A stretch of 11,843 nucleotides of DNA, taken from positions 1 to 11,843 of the forward strand of contig LSCC01000055.1 in NCBI GenBank assembly GCA_001577215.1, written 5' to 3'. This stretch comes from Fidelibacterota bacterium TCS52 (GTDB lineage: Bacteria > Fidelibacterota > Fidelibacteria > Fidelibacterales > Fidelibacteraceae). The notes below the pieces were generated by a model, which saw nothing but the letters and a program-made list of their open reading frames with translations, searched no databases and had not been told where the DNA came from. Positions 1 to 6,718 of the stretch are shown piece by piece; position 1 is the first letter of the stretch, and each line of letters begins with the position of its first letter. Both the position numbers and the translations under genes were made by a program.

Positions 1-9
1 AAAACTTTT

Positions 10-480
10 TTGAACAGATCAAAATTAGAAATAAGTCGCTTTTTTGCAACTTTTTTCTATGTCGGCTATTTTCCAAAAGCACCCGGAACATTTGCAAGTG
101 TGTTGGCTGCGGTATTGATCTTTGTTTTTTCGGACATTTCAATTTGGTTGCAGGGTATAATAATAATTCTTTTATTGATCATTGGAAAATTTACGAGTGC
201 ATATTTAGAAAAAATATTAAATGTTGAAGATCCGGGGCACATTGTTATTGATGAAGTTCTTGGAATGTGGATAGCGGTTTTTGCTTTACCAAGATTGGTT
301 AGTGTTATCATTATTGGATTTATTCTTTTTAGAATATTTGATATTTGGAAACCTTGGATCATTGACAAAACCCAAAATTTCAAAAATGGTTGGGGGGTTA
401 TGCTGGACGATGTAATGGCGGGTATTTTTGCGCTTTTAATAAATTATTTGATACATAAAATATATCTATTCTTCATATAA
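10..480 (+). CDS. pgpA: Phosphatidylglycerophosphatase A
   Basis: Integral inner-membrane phosphatase that converts phosphatidylglycerophosphate to phosphatidylglycerol, the last step of PG synthesis. The 156-residue product has the family's conserved blocks: GYFPKAPGTFAS (residues 19-30), DPGHIVIDEVLG (74-85, acidic metal-site residues D81/E82), RIFDIWKP (108-115) and GWGVMLDD (127-134), separated by hydrophobic segments near 31-58, 86-107 and 135-155. Length is normal for the family. The TTG at base 10 is the first start visible, but the frame stays open to the window edge, so the true start may lie just upstream; no ribosome binding site can be seen in the nine bases before it. cinA follows 15 bases downstream, so the two are probably co-transcribed. 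Identity rests on motif recognition and is firm. Confidence 0.93.
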   Translation: MNRSKLEISRFFATFFYVGYFPKAPGTFASVLAAVLIFVFSDISIWLQGIIIILLLIIGKFTSAYLEKILNVEDPGHIVIDEVLGMWIAVFALPRLVSVIIIGFILFRIFDIWKPWIIDKTQNFKNGWGVMLDDVMAGIFALLINYLIHKIYLFFI

Positions 481-495
481 AAGAGGAATTTTCAA

Positions 496-1740
496 TTGGG
501 AAAAACAGCAGAAATTATTGCTATTGGTGATGAGATTTTAGCTGCTCATACATTAAACACGAATTCTCATTGGATAAGTAACGAACTGCGAACAATTGGT
601 ATAAAGACAATTGCTCATCATACTATAGCAGATGAAGAAAAAAGTATTATTCGTGTTTTAGATCAAATACAAAATGATACAAATTATATTTTCATTACCG
701 GTGGGTTAGGTCCAACTAGAGACGATATTACGAAAAAAGTAGTTACAAAATACTTTGGCGGGAAATTGGTATTTCATCAAAATATATTGAATGAATCGAA
801 AAATTATTTTAAAAAAGCCGAAAAAGAATTTCCCTGTACGATAGATGATCAGGCATATTATCCAAATAATGCGGACATTTTACCAAACCGAAAAGGAAGT
901 GCAAAAGGTATGCATTTCGTGAAGAAAAAACAAAATTACTATTTAATGCCAGGCGTTCCCTTTGAAATGAAATTTATTATGGAAAATAGCATTTTGCCTA
1001 AATTGCAAAAAGAGATGAAAATTGATTATAAGGAATTTACAATCAGCACAACGGGAATATCAGAAGCGGAATTGATAAGAAAAATAGAGTTTATATTTGA
1101 AAAATATCCATCTGTGAAATTAGCTTATTATCCGTCTATCGAAGGTGTTAAGATCAGAATTGGCCAAAAAATTATTGATGGTAATAATGACCTATTACAA
1201 TCAAAAAATAAATTATTAAATATCTTGGGTAATTATGTATATTCATTGAAGGATGAAGATATTACAAAAATTATTGCTAAAATATTGAAAAAAAATAATT
1301 TGACAATTTCCATAGCAGAATCCTGTACCGGTGGATTAATTTCTCACAGAATAACACAAAATTCCGGATCATCAAAATATTTTAAAGAGGGGGTAATCGT
1401 TTATAGTAACGCCGCAAAAAGAAAATATCTAAAAGTGAAATTATCCACATTGAAAAAATACGGAGCGGTCAGCGAAGAAACCGTACTGGAAATGGCTAAA
1501 GGAATGCGAGAAATTTCAGATACGGATATTGCATTGGCGATAACTGGAATAGCGGGACCTGATGGTGGAACCAAAACAAAACCGGTAGGATTAGTTTGGA
1601 TAGGAATCTCTACAAAGGACAAAACCTATGCAAACAAAATTATTTTTAATAGAGAAAGAAAATTGAATAAAAAATATTTTGCTCAAAGTGCATTGAATAT
1701 TTTGAGATTGGAGTTGTTAAAAATAAAAAATAATTATTAA
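496..1740 (+). CDS. cinA: CinA-like protein (NMN amidohydrolase, two-domain)
   Basis: Full-length, 414-residue two-domain CinA. The N-terminal molybdopterin-binding-like (COG1058) domain shows GDEIL (residues 11-15), TGGLGPTRDD (68-77) and PGVPFEMK (about 152-159). The C-terminal PncC-type amidase domain begins near residue 255 and shows AESCTGG (274-280), a GSSKYFKEGVIVYSN block and TGIAGPDGG. The PncC domain deamidates nicotinamide mononucleotide to nicotinate mononucleotide in NAD recycling; in some bacteria the N-terminal domain has ADP-ribose pyrophosphatase activity. The start is a TTG at 496 preceded by AGAGG at 482-486, nine bases upstream. In many bacteria cinA lies beside recA and/or a LigT-family gene; here thpR follows after an intervening toxin-antitoxin pair and recA is not in the window. 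The name 'competence/damage-inducible' is historical and implies no competence function here. Confidence 0.95.
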   Translation: MGKTAEIIAIGDEILAAHTLNTNSHWISNELRTIGIKTIAHHTIADEEKSIIRVLDQIQNDTNYIFITGGLGPTRDDITKKVVTKYFGGKLVFHQNILNESKNYFKKAEKEFPCTIDDQAYYPNNADILPNRKGSAKGMHFVKKKQNYYLMPGVPFEMKFIMENSILPKLQKEMKIDYKEFTISTTGISEAELIRKIEFIFEKYPSVKLAYYPSIEGVKIRIGQKIIDGNNDLLQSKNKLLNILGNYVYSLKDEDITKIIAKILKKNNLTISIAESCTGGLISHRITQNSGSSKYFKEGVIVYSNAAKRKYLKVKLSTLKKYGAVSEETVLEMAKGMREISDTDIALAITGIAGPDGGTKTKPVGLVWIGISTKDKTYANKIIFNRERKLNKKYFAQSALNILRLELLKIKNNY

Positions 1741-1756
1741 CACTTGCTATTAACAA

Positions 1757-1773
1757 TAATATAAATTATATTA
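1757..1773. promoter_or_regulatory. 17-bp palindrome, candidate toxin-antitoxin operator
   Basis: TAATATAA-A-TTATATTA is a perfect 8-bp inverted repeat around a single central base, ending two bases before the toxin ATG at 1776. Antitoxins of the HigA class usually repress their own operon by binding palindromes that overlap the promoter, so this is the obvious operator candidate. It contains a TATAAA hexamer (1760-1765) and a TATATT hexamer (1767-1772), either of which could be a -10 box, though a matching -35 is not convincing. It is made only of A and T, so chance in this AT-rich spacer is not excluded. Confidence 0.45.
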
Positions 1774-1775
1774 CA

Positions 1776-2105
1776 ATGGAAATAAAATTTAAGACGAAAA
1801 AACTTGCGAAAATATTGAATAGTAAAAAATTAATAAAAAAACATTATGGAAAAAGCACCCAAAAAATTATGATGAGATTATATGACATCAATGCCGCAAA
1901 TAATTTAGAAATCCTAATGATACTTCCGGGAAGATATCATAAATTAAAAGGTGATAAAAGCAATAAATTTGCTTGTGATTTAAAACATCCTTTCAGATTA
2001 ATATTTGAACCAAACAATGATCCAATTCCAACAGACCATAATGGCAATATAATTTATTCTAAAGTCACCAAAATTAAAATTCTTGAAATAACTGACTATC
2101 ATTAA
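1776..2105 (+). CDS. HigB/RelE-superfamily toxin of a type II toxin-antitoxin pair
   Basis: A 109-residue basic protein resembling the HigB-like RelE/ParE-fold toxins (often mis-annotated 'killer suppression protein HigA'). Recognisable features are the start MEIKFKTKKLAKIL, a basic helix around KKHYGKSTQKIMMRL (22-36), a PGRYHKLKGD segment (51-60), and DLKHPFRLIFEPNNDPIP (68-85), which is highly characteristic of this subfamily. The family cleaves mRNA, typically on the ribosome, to stop growth; activity here is inferred. It starts 35 bases after cinA and is followed 13 bases later by a HigA-type antitoxin, the toxin-first order typical of hig modules. No Shine-Dalgarno sequence precedes ATG 1776, so initiation may be weak or close to leaderless. 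It is intact and full length, with no sign of decay. Confidence 0.85.
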   Translation: MEIKFKTKKLAKILNSKKLIKKHYGKSTQKIMMRLYDINAANNLEILMILPGRYHKLKGDKSNKFACDLKHPFRLIFEPNNDPIPTDHNGNIIYSKVTKIKILEITDYH

Positions 2106-2118
2106 TAAAGAGATGCTT

Positions 2119-3246
2119 ATGACTATATATAATACATTTGATCCTGACTATGCAATTCATCCCGGTGAAACTCTAAGCGAAAAATTAGGGGAAATTCACA
2201 TGGCTTCAAAAGAATTTGCAATACGAACAGGCAAACCAATAAAAACTATTTCAGAAGTTAGAAATTGCAAAAGTTCAATTACGCCGGAAATGGCAGTACA
2301 ATTTGAAAAAGTGTTAAAAATACCGGCAAATTTTTGGTTAAAAAGACAAGCAAATTATGATGAAAAAATTGCTAAACTAAATCATAAAGTTAATATTTCC
2401 AAAGCAGAACAATGGACTAGGAAATTTCCTTATGCAAAAATGGCAAAATTTGGGTGGATTAAAAAAACGAGAAAAATTAACGAAAAAACAGAAGAGTTAT
2501 TTAATTTTTTCAATATCTCAAAGGCGAGTTCTTGGGAAAAAATTTATTTAAAGGGAAAATTACCGGTATATTTTCGACTTTCATTAAAACACCAAAAAAA
2601 TCCTTATGCTTTATCTGCCTGGTTGGAAAAAGGTGAAAAAACTGCAAGAAAAATACAAATACCGAAGTATAATAAAAAAAATCTTATGAGTATATTGCCT
2701 AATCTAAAACGAATAATGTTATTAAATACTAATAATTTATTTAGCGAAATACAATCAATTTGCAAGAATGCCGGAGTAAAAATTATTTTCACGCCACTTT
2801 TACCACAAACTGCCATTAATGGAGTTGTTAGATGGATAGATAATAATCCAATTATTCAAATTTCAGATAGATATAAAAGATATGATATGTTTTGGTTTTC
2901 ACTTTTTCATGAAATTGGTCATATAATTTTGCATGGTAATAAAAAAAATATTTTTCTTGAAAATACTAAAAACCCTGTTACAAAAAACATAAAAGAGAAA
3001 GAGGCGGATGAATTCGCCAAAAAACATTTATTAAATGATAAGCAATACAATGAATTAAAAAAACAAATAAATAATAAAACTAAAAACATTTTACAAAAAA
3101 TTGATTATTTTGCAAATAAATTTAATACTCATCGGGACATACTTATTGGACGATTATTATATGAAAAAGAAACGTTGTATTACTTTCTAAGAAAGAAAAT
3201 TAATAGAATAGATTTCAGTAAATTTATTGACCATGAAAACAATTAG
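2119..3246 (+). CDS. HigA-type antitoxin: XRE helix-turn-helix fused to ImmA/IrrE-family metallopeptidase domain
   Basis: A 375-residue two-domain protein. Residues about 12-75 form a HigA/XRE helix-turn-helix (IHPGETLSEKLGE..., then ITPEMAVQFEKVLKIPANFWL). The C-terminal half is an ImmA/IrrE (COG2856) domain: RWIDNNPIIQISDRYKRYDMF leads into the zinc motif HEIGH (264-268), with the downstream acidic EKEADEFA (about 293-300) expected to give the third ligand, then FANKFNTHRDILIGRL, typical of the family's end. Simple HigA antitoxins are only about 100 residues, so this is the long, peptidase-fused class. It probably binds the toxin and the palindrome at 1757-1773; the peptidase may cleave a repressor or itself, which is inference. 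ATG 2119 is preferred over ATG 2113 because AAAGAG (2107-2112) is six bases before it but abuts 2113. The last 14 bases overlap thpR. Confidence 0.87.
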   Translation: MTIYNTFDPDYAIHPGETLSEKLGEIHMASKEFAIRTGKPIKTISEVRNCKSSITPEMAVQFEKVLKIPANFWLKRQANYDEKIAKLNHKVNISKAEQWTRKFPYAKMAKFGWIKKTRKINEKTEELFNFFNISKASSWEKIYLKGKLPVYFRLSLKHQKNPYALSAWLEKGEKTARKIQIPKYNKKNLMSILPNLKRIMLLNTNNLFSEIQSICKNAGVKIIFTPLLPQTAINGVVRWIDNNPIIQISDRYKRYDMFWFSLFHEIGHIILHGNKKNIFLENTKNPVTKNIKEKEADEFAKKHLLNDKQYNELKKQINNKTKNILQKIDYFANKFNTHRDILIGRLLYEKETLYYFLRKKINRIDFSKFIDHENN

Positions 3247-3808
3247 AACTTTTTTTGCAATACCATTACCGGACCAGATCATATTCGAAATGTTTCGAAT
3301 ACAAAGCAATTTCTCCAAATATGATGTGCCGATAAAATGGGTAAACCCTGATAATATGCACATTACAATGAAATTTTTGGGTAAAACGGATAGGGAACTA
3401 TTAGATAAAACAAATAAAGAATTAATCAATCGGTTTAAAGAATTTACAAATTTCAAATTGCAACTAAGTTATAATGGATATTTCCCATCAAAGGGCAAAC
3501 CAAGAGTTTTGTGGACGGGAATGAAAGAAATTCCCAGACAAATGAAACAGGTTTTTTATTTTTTGAACAGCTATTTTACAAAATATTCTTACGATGAGAG
3601 TGGTAGAAAATTATCACCTCATATTACTCAAGCACGAATAAAGGGAAAAATAGAAAAAGATCTAATTGGTAAGTTTAAATCATTCCAAGTTGAACCATTG
3701 GAATTTAATGTCAACAAAATCGTTTGGTTTGAAAGTACACACATAAATAATATTTTGACTTATGTACCGTTAAGAGAATTTTTATTAGGTGATAATAAAC
3801 AGCAATAA
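3233..3808 (+). CDS. thpR: RNA 2',3'-cyclic phosphodiesterase (LigT/2H family)
   Basis: A 191-residue member of the 2H phosphoesterase superfamily, opening 2',3'-cyclic phosphate RNA ends to 2'-phosphates; historically called 2'-5' RNA ligase (LigT). Both catalytic H-x-T-x motifs are present: HITM (H43) in NPDNMHITMKFLG and HITQ (H130) in LSPHITQARIKG. The N-terminal MKTIRTFFAIPLP is typical of ThpR starts, which favours ATG 3233 over the in-frame TTG at 3227. It overlaps the antitoxin's 3' end by 14 bases and has no clear ribosome binding site of its own, so it is probably translated by coupling to the antitoxin. Its stop is 16 bases from the convergent deacetylase stop; no terminator hairpin is visible in that gap. 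Length is normal. Confidence 0.93.
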   Translation: MKTIRTFFAIPLPDQIIFEMFRIQSNFSKYDVPIKWVNPDNMHITMKFLGKTDRELLDKTNKELINRFKEFTNFKLQLSYNGYFPSKGKPRVLWTGMKEIPRQMKQVFYFLNSYFTKYSYDESGRKLSPHITQARIKGKIEKDLIGKFKSFQVEPLEFNVNKIVWFESTHINNILTYVPLREFLLGDNKQQ

Positions 3809-3824
3809 AGTAAATAACAAAATT

Positions 3825-4592
3825 TTAATGATTCCCCAATATTTTTTGATATAAAATAGTAAGATAAGATCCTGAATGAATAATTTTTCCTTTAACTTTT
3901 TCAAAAATATTTAGTGGATGTTGTTTGTTGATCTTAAAATATGTATTTCTTTTTCCATCTACTAATTTATATACGCCCATTCTTCCGTATACCGGGATTT
4001 CATTTTTTAAATTTTTTGTAAAACCTACACCGTTTTTATAACCGTATTCTTTTAAAGTTTTTATGATCTTTTTATTATAATATCCAAAAGGAAAGCCGAA
4101 GCTGTTAATTTTAACATCAAAAAGCGTCTCCAATTCAATTTTCGATTTTTTTATTTCATTAATTATCTGTTTGTTTGTTAAGCTGATCAATGCTTTATGA
4201 GAAAGTGAGTGCGAACAGATTTCCCAATTAGAATTTATCATTTCTTGTATTTGAGATTGATTTGCATGTTTAAATTTGATCCCAAAAAGATTTGCATCCC
4301 AAGTGTTATATTTTCCAATAAAATTTACAATTACGAAAATTGATGCAGTAAACCCCAGTTCCTTTAAAGTTGGCAACGCATATTGATAGATGTTTTCATA
4401 AGCATCATCAAAAGTAATGACGAATTTATTCTTTTGTGGATCTTGATGATAATCTTTTAAACTACATCCAACATATCCTTTTTGTTTCAAGAATTGCATC
4501 TGTTTTTTAAAGCTTTTAGGATTGATCGTAGTCAGCCCGGCCTCAAACCGAGGTGAGATTTTATGATAAACCAATATTGGAATTTCTTTCAA
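3825..4592 (-). CDS. Polysaccharide deacetylase (NodB homology domain, CE4 family)
   Basis: A 255-residue CE4-type deacetylase, a metal-dependent enzyme removing N-acetyl (or related) groups from glycans. It opens with IPILVYHKIS, usual for this subgroup. NodB motif 1 is TFDDAY (D62, D63), motif 2 is SHSLSH (metal-binding H128 and H132), and motif 3 is FGFPFGYYN (165-173). The last 55 or so residues are basic and give no recognised domain. No signal peptide is evident, so it may act in the cytoplasm on a lipid-linked glycan intermediate; the substrate cannot be told from sequence. The start is TTG 4592, the only in-frame start after the upstream stop, with GGA six bases before it. It lies 15 bases after the M16 peptidase stop and is probably co-transcribed with it. 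Confidence 0.88.
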   Translation of the reverse strand: MKEIPILVYHKISPRFEAGLTTINPKSFKKQMQFLKQKGYVGCSLKDYHQDPQKNKFVITFDDAYENIYQYALPTLKELGFTASIFVIVNFIGKYNTWDANLFGIKFKHANQSQIQEMINSNWEICSHSLSHKALISLTNKQIINEIKKSKIELETLFDVKINSFGFPFGYYNKKIIKTLKEYGYKNGVGFTKNLKNEIPVYGRMGVYKLVDGKRNTYFKINKQHPLNIFEKVKGKIIHSGSYLTILYQKILGNH

Positions 4593-4607
4593 AACATTTC
4601 CGTTAAT

Positions 4608-5846
4608 TTAGTTTTTATTCGGTGTCAGTAAATAATAATAGAACTTATTCTCGAGAAATAATTCATTTGCCATTGTCTGAATATCTAACAAGGTAACTTT
4701 TTCTAAAGAAGATAATATTTCATCGATTTCAATAAATTTTTCAAACTGAATATTCGTTCGTACCATCTTTTCCATTTTACTCAACATGCTTTCTAAACCA
4801 AAGACCAAAGCTCCTTCATATTGCTTTTTTATCTTATTCAACTCCGAACTTGACATCGAATTATTTTTAATTTCATTAAACTCTTTCCAGATCAATTCAT
4901 TAATGTCATCTATTCTGCTCTTATCCGTTCCAACATATATTCCAAACACTCCAGTATCTTTATACATATTGGCAAATGAATAAATGCTATAAACGAAACC
5001 ATATTTTTCACGAATGTTTTGGAATAATCTTGAACCCATACCGGCCGACAACAAGGCATTTAATATTTTGTAGGTATAATGATCTTTATTTTTGTATGAA
5101 TATGCTCGCCGTCCCAAAAAATAGTGTGTTTGTGAAATATTTGCACTTTCTTCAATTTTTTTCTTTACCGGATCTGTCAACTTAACTTCTGGTATATTTC
5201 TATTTGGAATGTCATAATCACTTAATTGTTCTTTTACACATTTTAAGAATTCAGCATGAGAAATGTTTCCGGTACACGAAACAATAATATTTTCAGGAGT
5301 ATAATTTTTATTTACAAATTCTTTGATCTTGCTTTGTTCGAATGAGTTAATGGTTTGCTTGTTACCTAAAATATTATAACCCAGTGGATGATCGGGATAC
5401 ATTTGTTTGCAGAAACCATCAAAAGCAACCTCATTTGGTGAATCTAGAAATTCATTATATTCTTCAATTACGACAGTTTTTTCTTTATCAATTTCGTTTT
5501 TTGGATAAGTAGAATTCTTAATAATGTCAATTAATATTCCAATACTACTTTTAATATTTGTGTCCAGCACCCTTGCATAATATCCGGTTATTTCTTTACT
5601 TGTAAAAGCATTTACAGAACCACCGGTGGATTCAATTCCCTCTGCAATATCTCTTGCTGAGCGTGTTTTTGTTCCTTTAAAAGCCATATGTTCTAAAAAG
5701 TGAGCAGTTCCCATGATCTTTTTGTTTTCATTACGACTTCCGACCTTTACGAAGATACCCACAGCCGCAGAACGAGTTGATTTGACCGTTTCGGTAAGGA
5801 CAGTTATACCATTCTTTAAGATTGATTTTTTTAAATTTTGTTTCAT
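4608..5846 (-). CDS. M16B-family zinc metallopeptidase (processing-peptidase-like)
   Basis: A 412-residue insulinase/pitrilysin-clan peptidase of the single-unit M16B type, about the usual length. The inverted zinc motif HFLEH (H49, E52, H53) is followed exactly 76 residues later by the third ligand E129 in VVIEEYNEF, matching the HxxEH-x76-E signature, so it should be catalytically active. Further family blocks are GGSVNAFTSKE (75-85), DHPLGYNILG, and a GMGSRLFQNIREKYGFVYSI segment in the second half. M16B enzymes often work as dimers cutting small or unfolded polypeptides; no signal peptide is visible, suggesting the cytoplasm. ATG 5846 is preferred over an in-frame TTG at 5855 because GGA (minus strand, 5853-5851) sits just ahead of it. 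It is the first gene of a two-gene minus-strand unit with the deacetylase and is divergent from kdsC. Confidence 0.93.
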   Translation of the reverse strand: MKQNLKKSILKNGITVLTETVKSTRSAAVGIFVKVGSRNENKKIMGTAHFLEHMAFKGTKTRSARDIAEGIESTGGSVNAFTSKEITGYYARVLDTNIKSSIGILIDIIKNSTYPKNEIDKEKTVVIEEYNEFLDSPNEVAFDGFCKQMYPDHPLGYNILGNKQTINSFEQSKIKEFVNKNYTPENIIVSCTGNISHAEFLKCVKEQLSDYDIPNRNIPEVKLTDPVKKKIEESANISQTHYFLGRRAYSYKNKDHYTYKILNALLSAGMGSRLFQNIREKYGFVYSIYSFANMYKDTGVFGIYVGTDKSRIDDINELIWKEFNEIKNNSMSSSELNKIKKQYEGALVFGLESMLSKMEKMVRTNIQFEKFIEIDEILSSLEKVTLLDIQTMANELFLENKFYYYLLTPNKN

Positions 5847-5971
5847 ATTTTCCAATATTACAAATTATTTATAAATTCAAATTCAAACAGTAAATTATGA
5901 AATATTTTGTGTTATTACAATCTTATTTTTATTTCCCGATAGGAAAATGTCCTCACATATTGAGCGGATGA

Positions 5972-6020
5972 CACAGAGAGGTTGTTCAAATTTTTACATT
6001 TTTTATCAAAATTCTTTGTG
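5972..6020. repeat. Imperfect inverted repeat CACAGAG...CTTTGTG
   Basis: CACAGAG (5972-5978) and CTTTGTG (6014-6020) are complementary with one mismatch, separated by 35 AT-rich bases. The words resemble the 'CACAGAG / CTTTGTG' intergenic repeats scattered through many environmental bacterial genomes, and a related CTTTGTG word occurs at 9809-9815 in the spacer before rpoN. This may be a decayed copy of such an element; only the inverted pair is directly seen. Confidence 0.35.
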
Positions 6021-6083
6021 GCCTTTGGTTATCCCGTAAAAAACGAAGTTTATGATTCGAGGCGCGAAACTCTTCTTTTCTGC

Positions 6084-6112
6084 TTGATAATTCAACATTT
6101 TTAATTTATCTT
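6084..6112 (+). promoter_or_regulatory. Putative sigma-70-like promoter of the kdsC operon
   Basis: TTGATA (6084-6089) and TATCTT (6107-6112) are separated by 17 bases and lie about 50 bases before the kdsC start. The -35 matches the consensus at five of six positions and the -10 at four of six. The region is strongly AT-rich, so this is a plausible but unproven placement; an alternative -10, TATTAT at 6121-6126, lacks a good -35. Confidence 0.3.
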
Positions 6113-6160
6113 ATATATTGTATTATAGAATAGAAAAATAAAACGGAGAAAAAATTAAAT

Positions 6161-6718
6161 TTGAATATAAGTAAAGAATTAAGAGATAAAATAAAAAAGA
6201 TAAAAATATTAATAACAGATGTGGATGGGATCCTTACAGATGGCTCATATTATGTTGGTGATATGGGTGAATTTAAAAGATATCATGCATCAGATGGTGC
6301 GGCAATTGTTACAGCAAGATATGCCGATTTGCCAATTGCTGTTATTTCCGGGCGTAAATCCGGTTCGACAACCAGAAGATGTAAGGAGTTAAGCATTCCC
6401 GAATCGTTGGTGTATCAGGGTTATATGAACAAAATGGAACCATATAAAGAAATAACCAAACAGTTTAAAGTATCGGATGAAAATGTTGCTTATGTGGGAG
6501 ATGATTTGATAGACGAACCGTTAATGTTTAAAGCTGGCGTCTCTTTTTCGGTTCCAAATGCGAGATCCGAAATTAAAAATATAGCTGATATGGTTACAGT
6601 TGTGAATGGTGGAGATGGGGCAATAAAAGAGATAATTGAGCTGATCCTAAAAACACAAAATCGCTTTGAATCGGCATTAAATAAATTGCGTAATCATTAT
6701 AAGCAAAAGGCGAAATGA
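6161..6718 (+). CDS. kdsC: 3-deoxy-D-manno-octulosonate-8-phosphate phosphatase
   Basis: A 185-residue HAD-superfamily C0-type phosphatase that dephosphorylates Kdo-8-phosphate to free Kdo in the cytoplasm, the third step of Kdo synthesis for LPS. HAD motif I is DVDGILTDG (D20, D22), motif II is VISGRKS, the motif III lysine lies in the GYMNKMEPYKE segment, and motif IV is GDDLIDEPLM. There is no cap domain, as usual for KdsC, which acts as a tetramer. The C-terminal tail (about 160-185) is slightly extended and basic. The start is TTG 6161, preceded by CGGAG at 6144-6148 at a rather long 12-base spacing; no in-frame ATG is available nearby. The stop overlaps the kdsD start in an ATGA junction, indicating translational coupling. 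Confidence 0.93.
   Translation: MNISKELRDKIKKIKILITDVDGILTDGSYYVGDMGEFKRYHASDGAAIVTARYADLPIAVISGRKSGSTTRRCKELSIPESLVYQGYMNKMEPYKEITKQFKVSDENVAYVGDDLIDEPLMFKAGVSFSVPNARSEIKNIADMVTVVNGGDGAIKEIIELILKTQNRFESALNKLRNHYKQKAK

Larger units (their letters stand above)
5847..6160. other. Divergent intergenic spacer without a gene
   Basis: A 314-base non-coding stretch between the divergent M16 peptidase and kdsC. No convincing coding frame exists; the longest open stretches are about 23-24 codons without ribosome binding sites. It contains an imperfect CACAGAG/CTTTGTG inverted repeat, a small TTTCC/GGAAA hairpin (5932-5946), and a promoter-like pair close to kdsC. The central part (about 5950-6080) is richer in G+C than its AT-rich flanks. 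Promoters for both flanking operons must lie here or be shared; a minus-strand promoter could not be placed confidently. Confidence 0.7.

Noticed and set aside
1744..1772. TTGCTA-17-TATATT promoter-like pair ahead of the toxin
   Set aside because: The predicted transcription start would fall inside the toxin gene, after its ATG at 1776, so it cannot serve that start as placed.
2113..2118. ATG 2113 as the antitoxin start
   Set aside because: The only purine-rich ribosome binding site (2107-2112) directly abuts it, while it is properly spaced from ATG 2119.
3809..3824. Bidirectional terminator between the convergent thpR and deacetylase genes
   Set aside because: The 16-base gap is all A/T-rich with no stem of useful length.
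5897..6041. Two short plus-strand frames (24 and 23 codons) in the spacer before kdsC
   Set aside because: No ribosome binding sites, very short, and the second is simply a translation of the CACAGAG/CTTTGTG element.
6038..6079. Hairpin-like GAAGTTT...AAACTCTTC flanked by A and T runs, resembling a bidirectional terminator
   Set aside because: The stem has a two-base bulge and is AT-rich, and it sits between divergent genes where neither operon needs termination.
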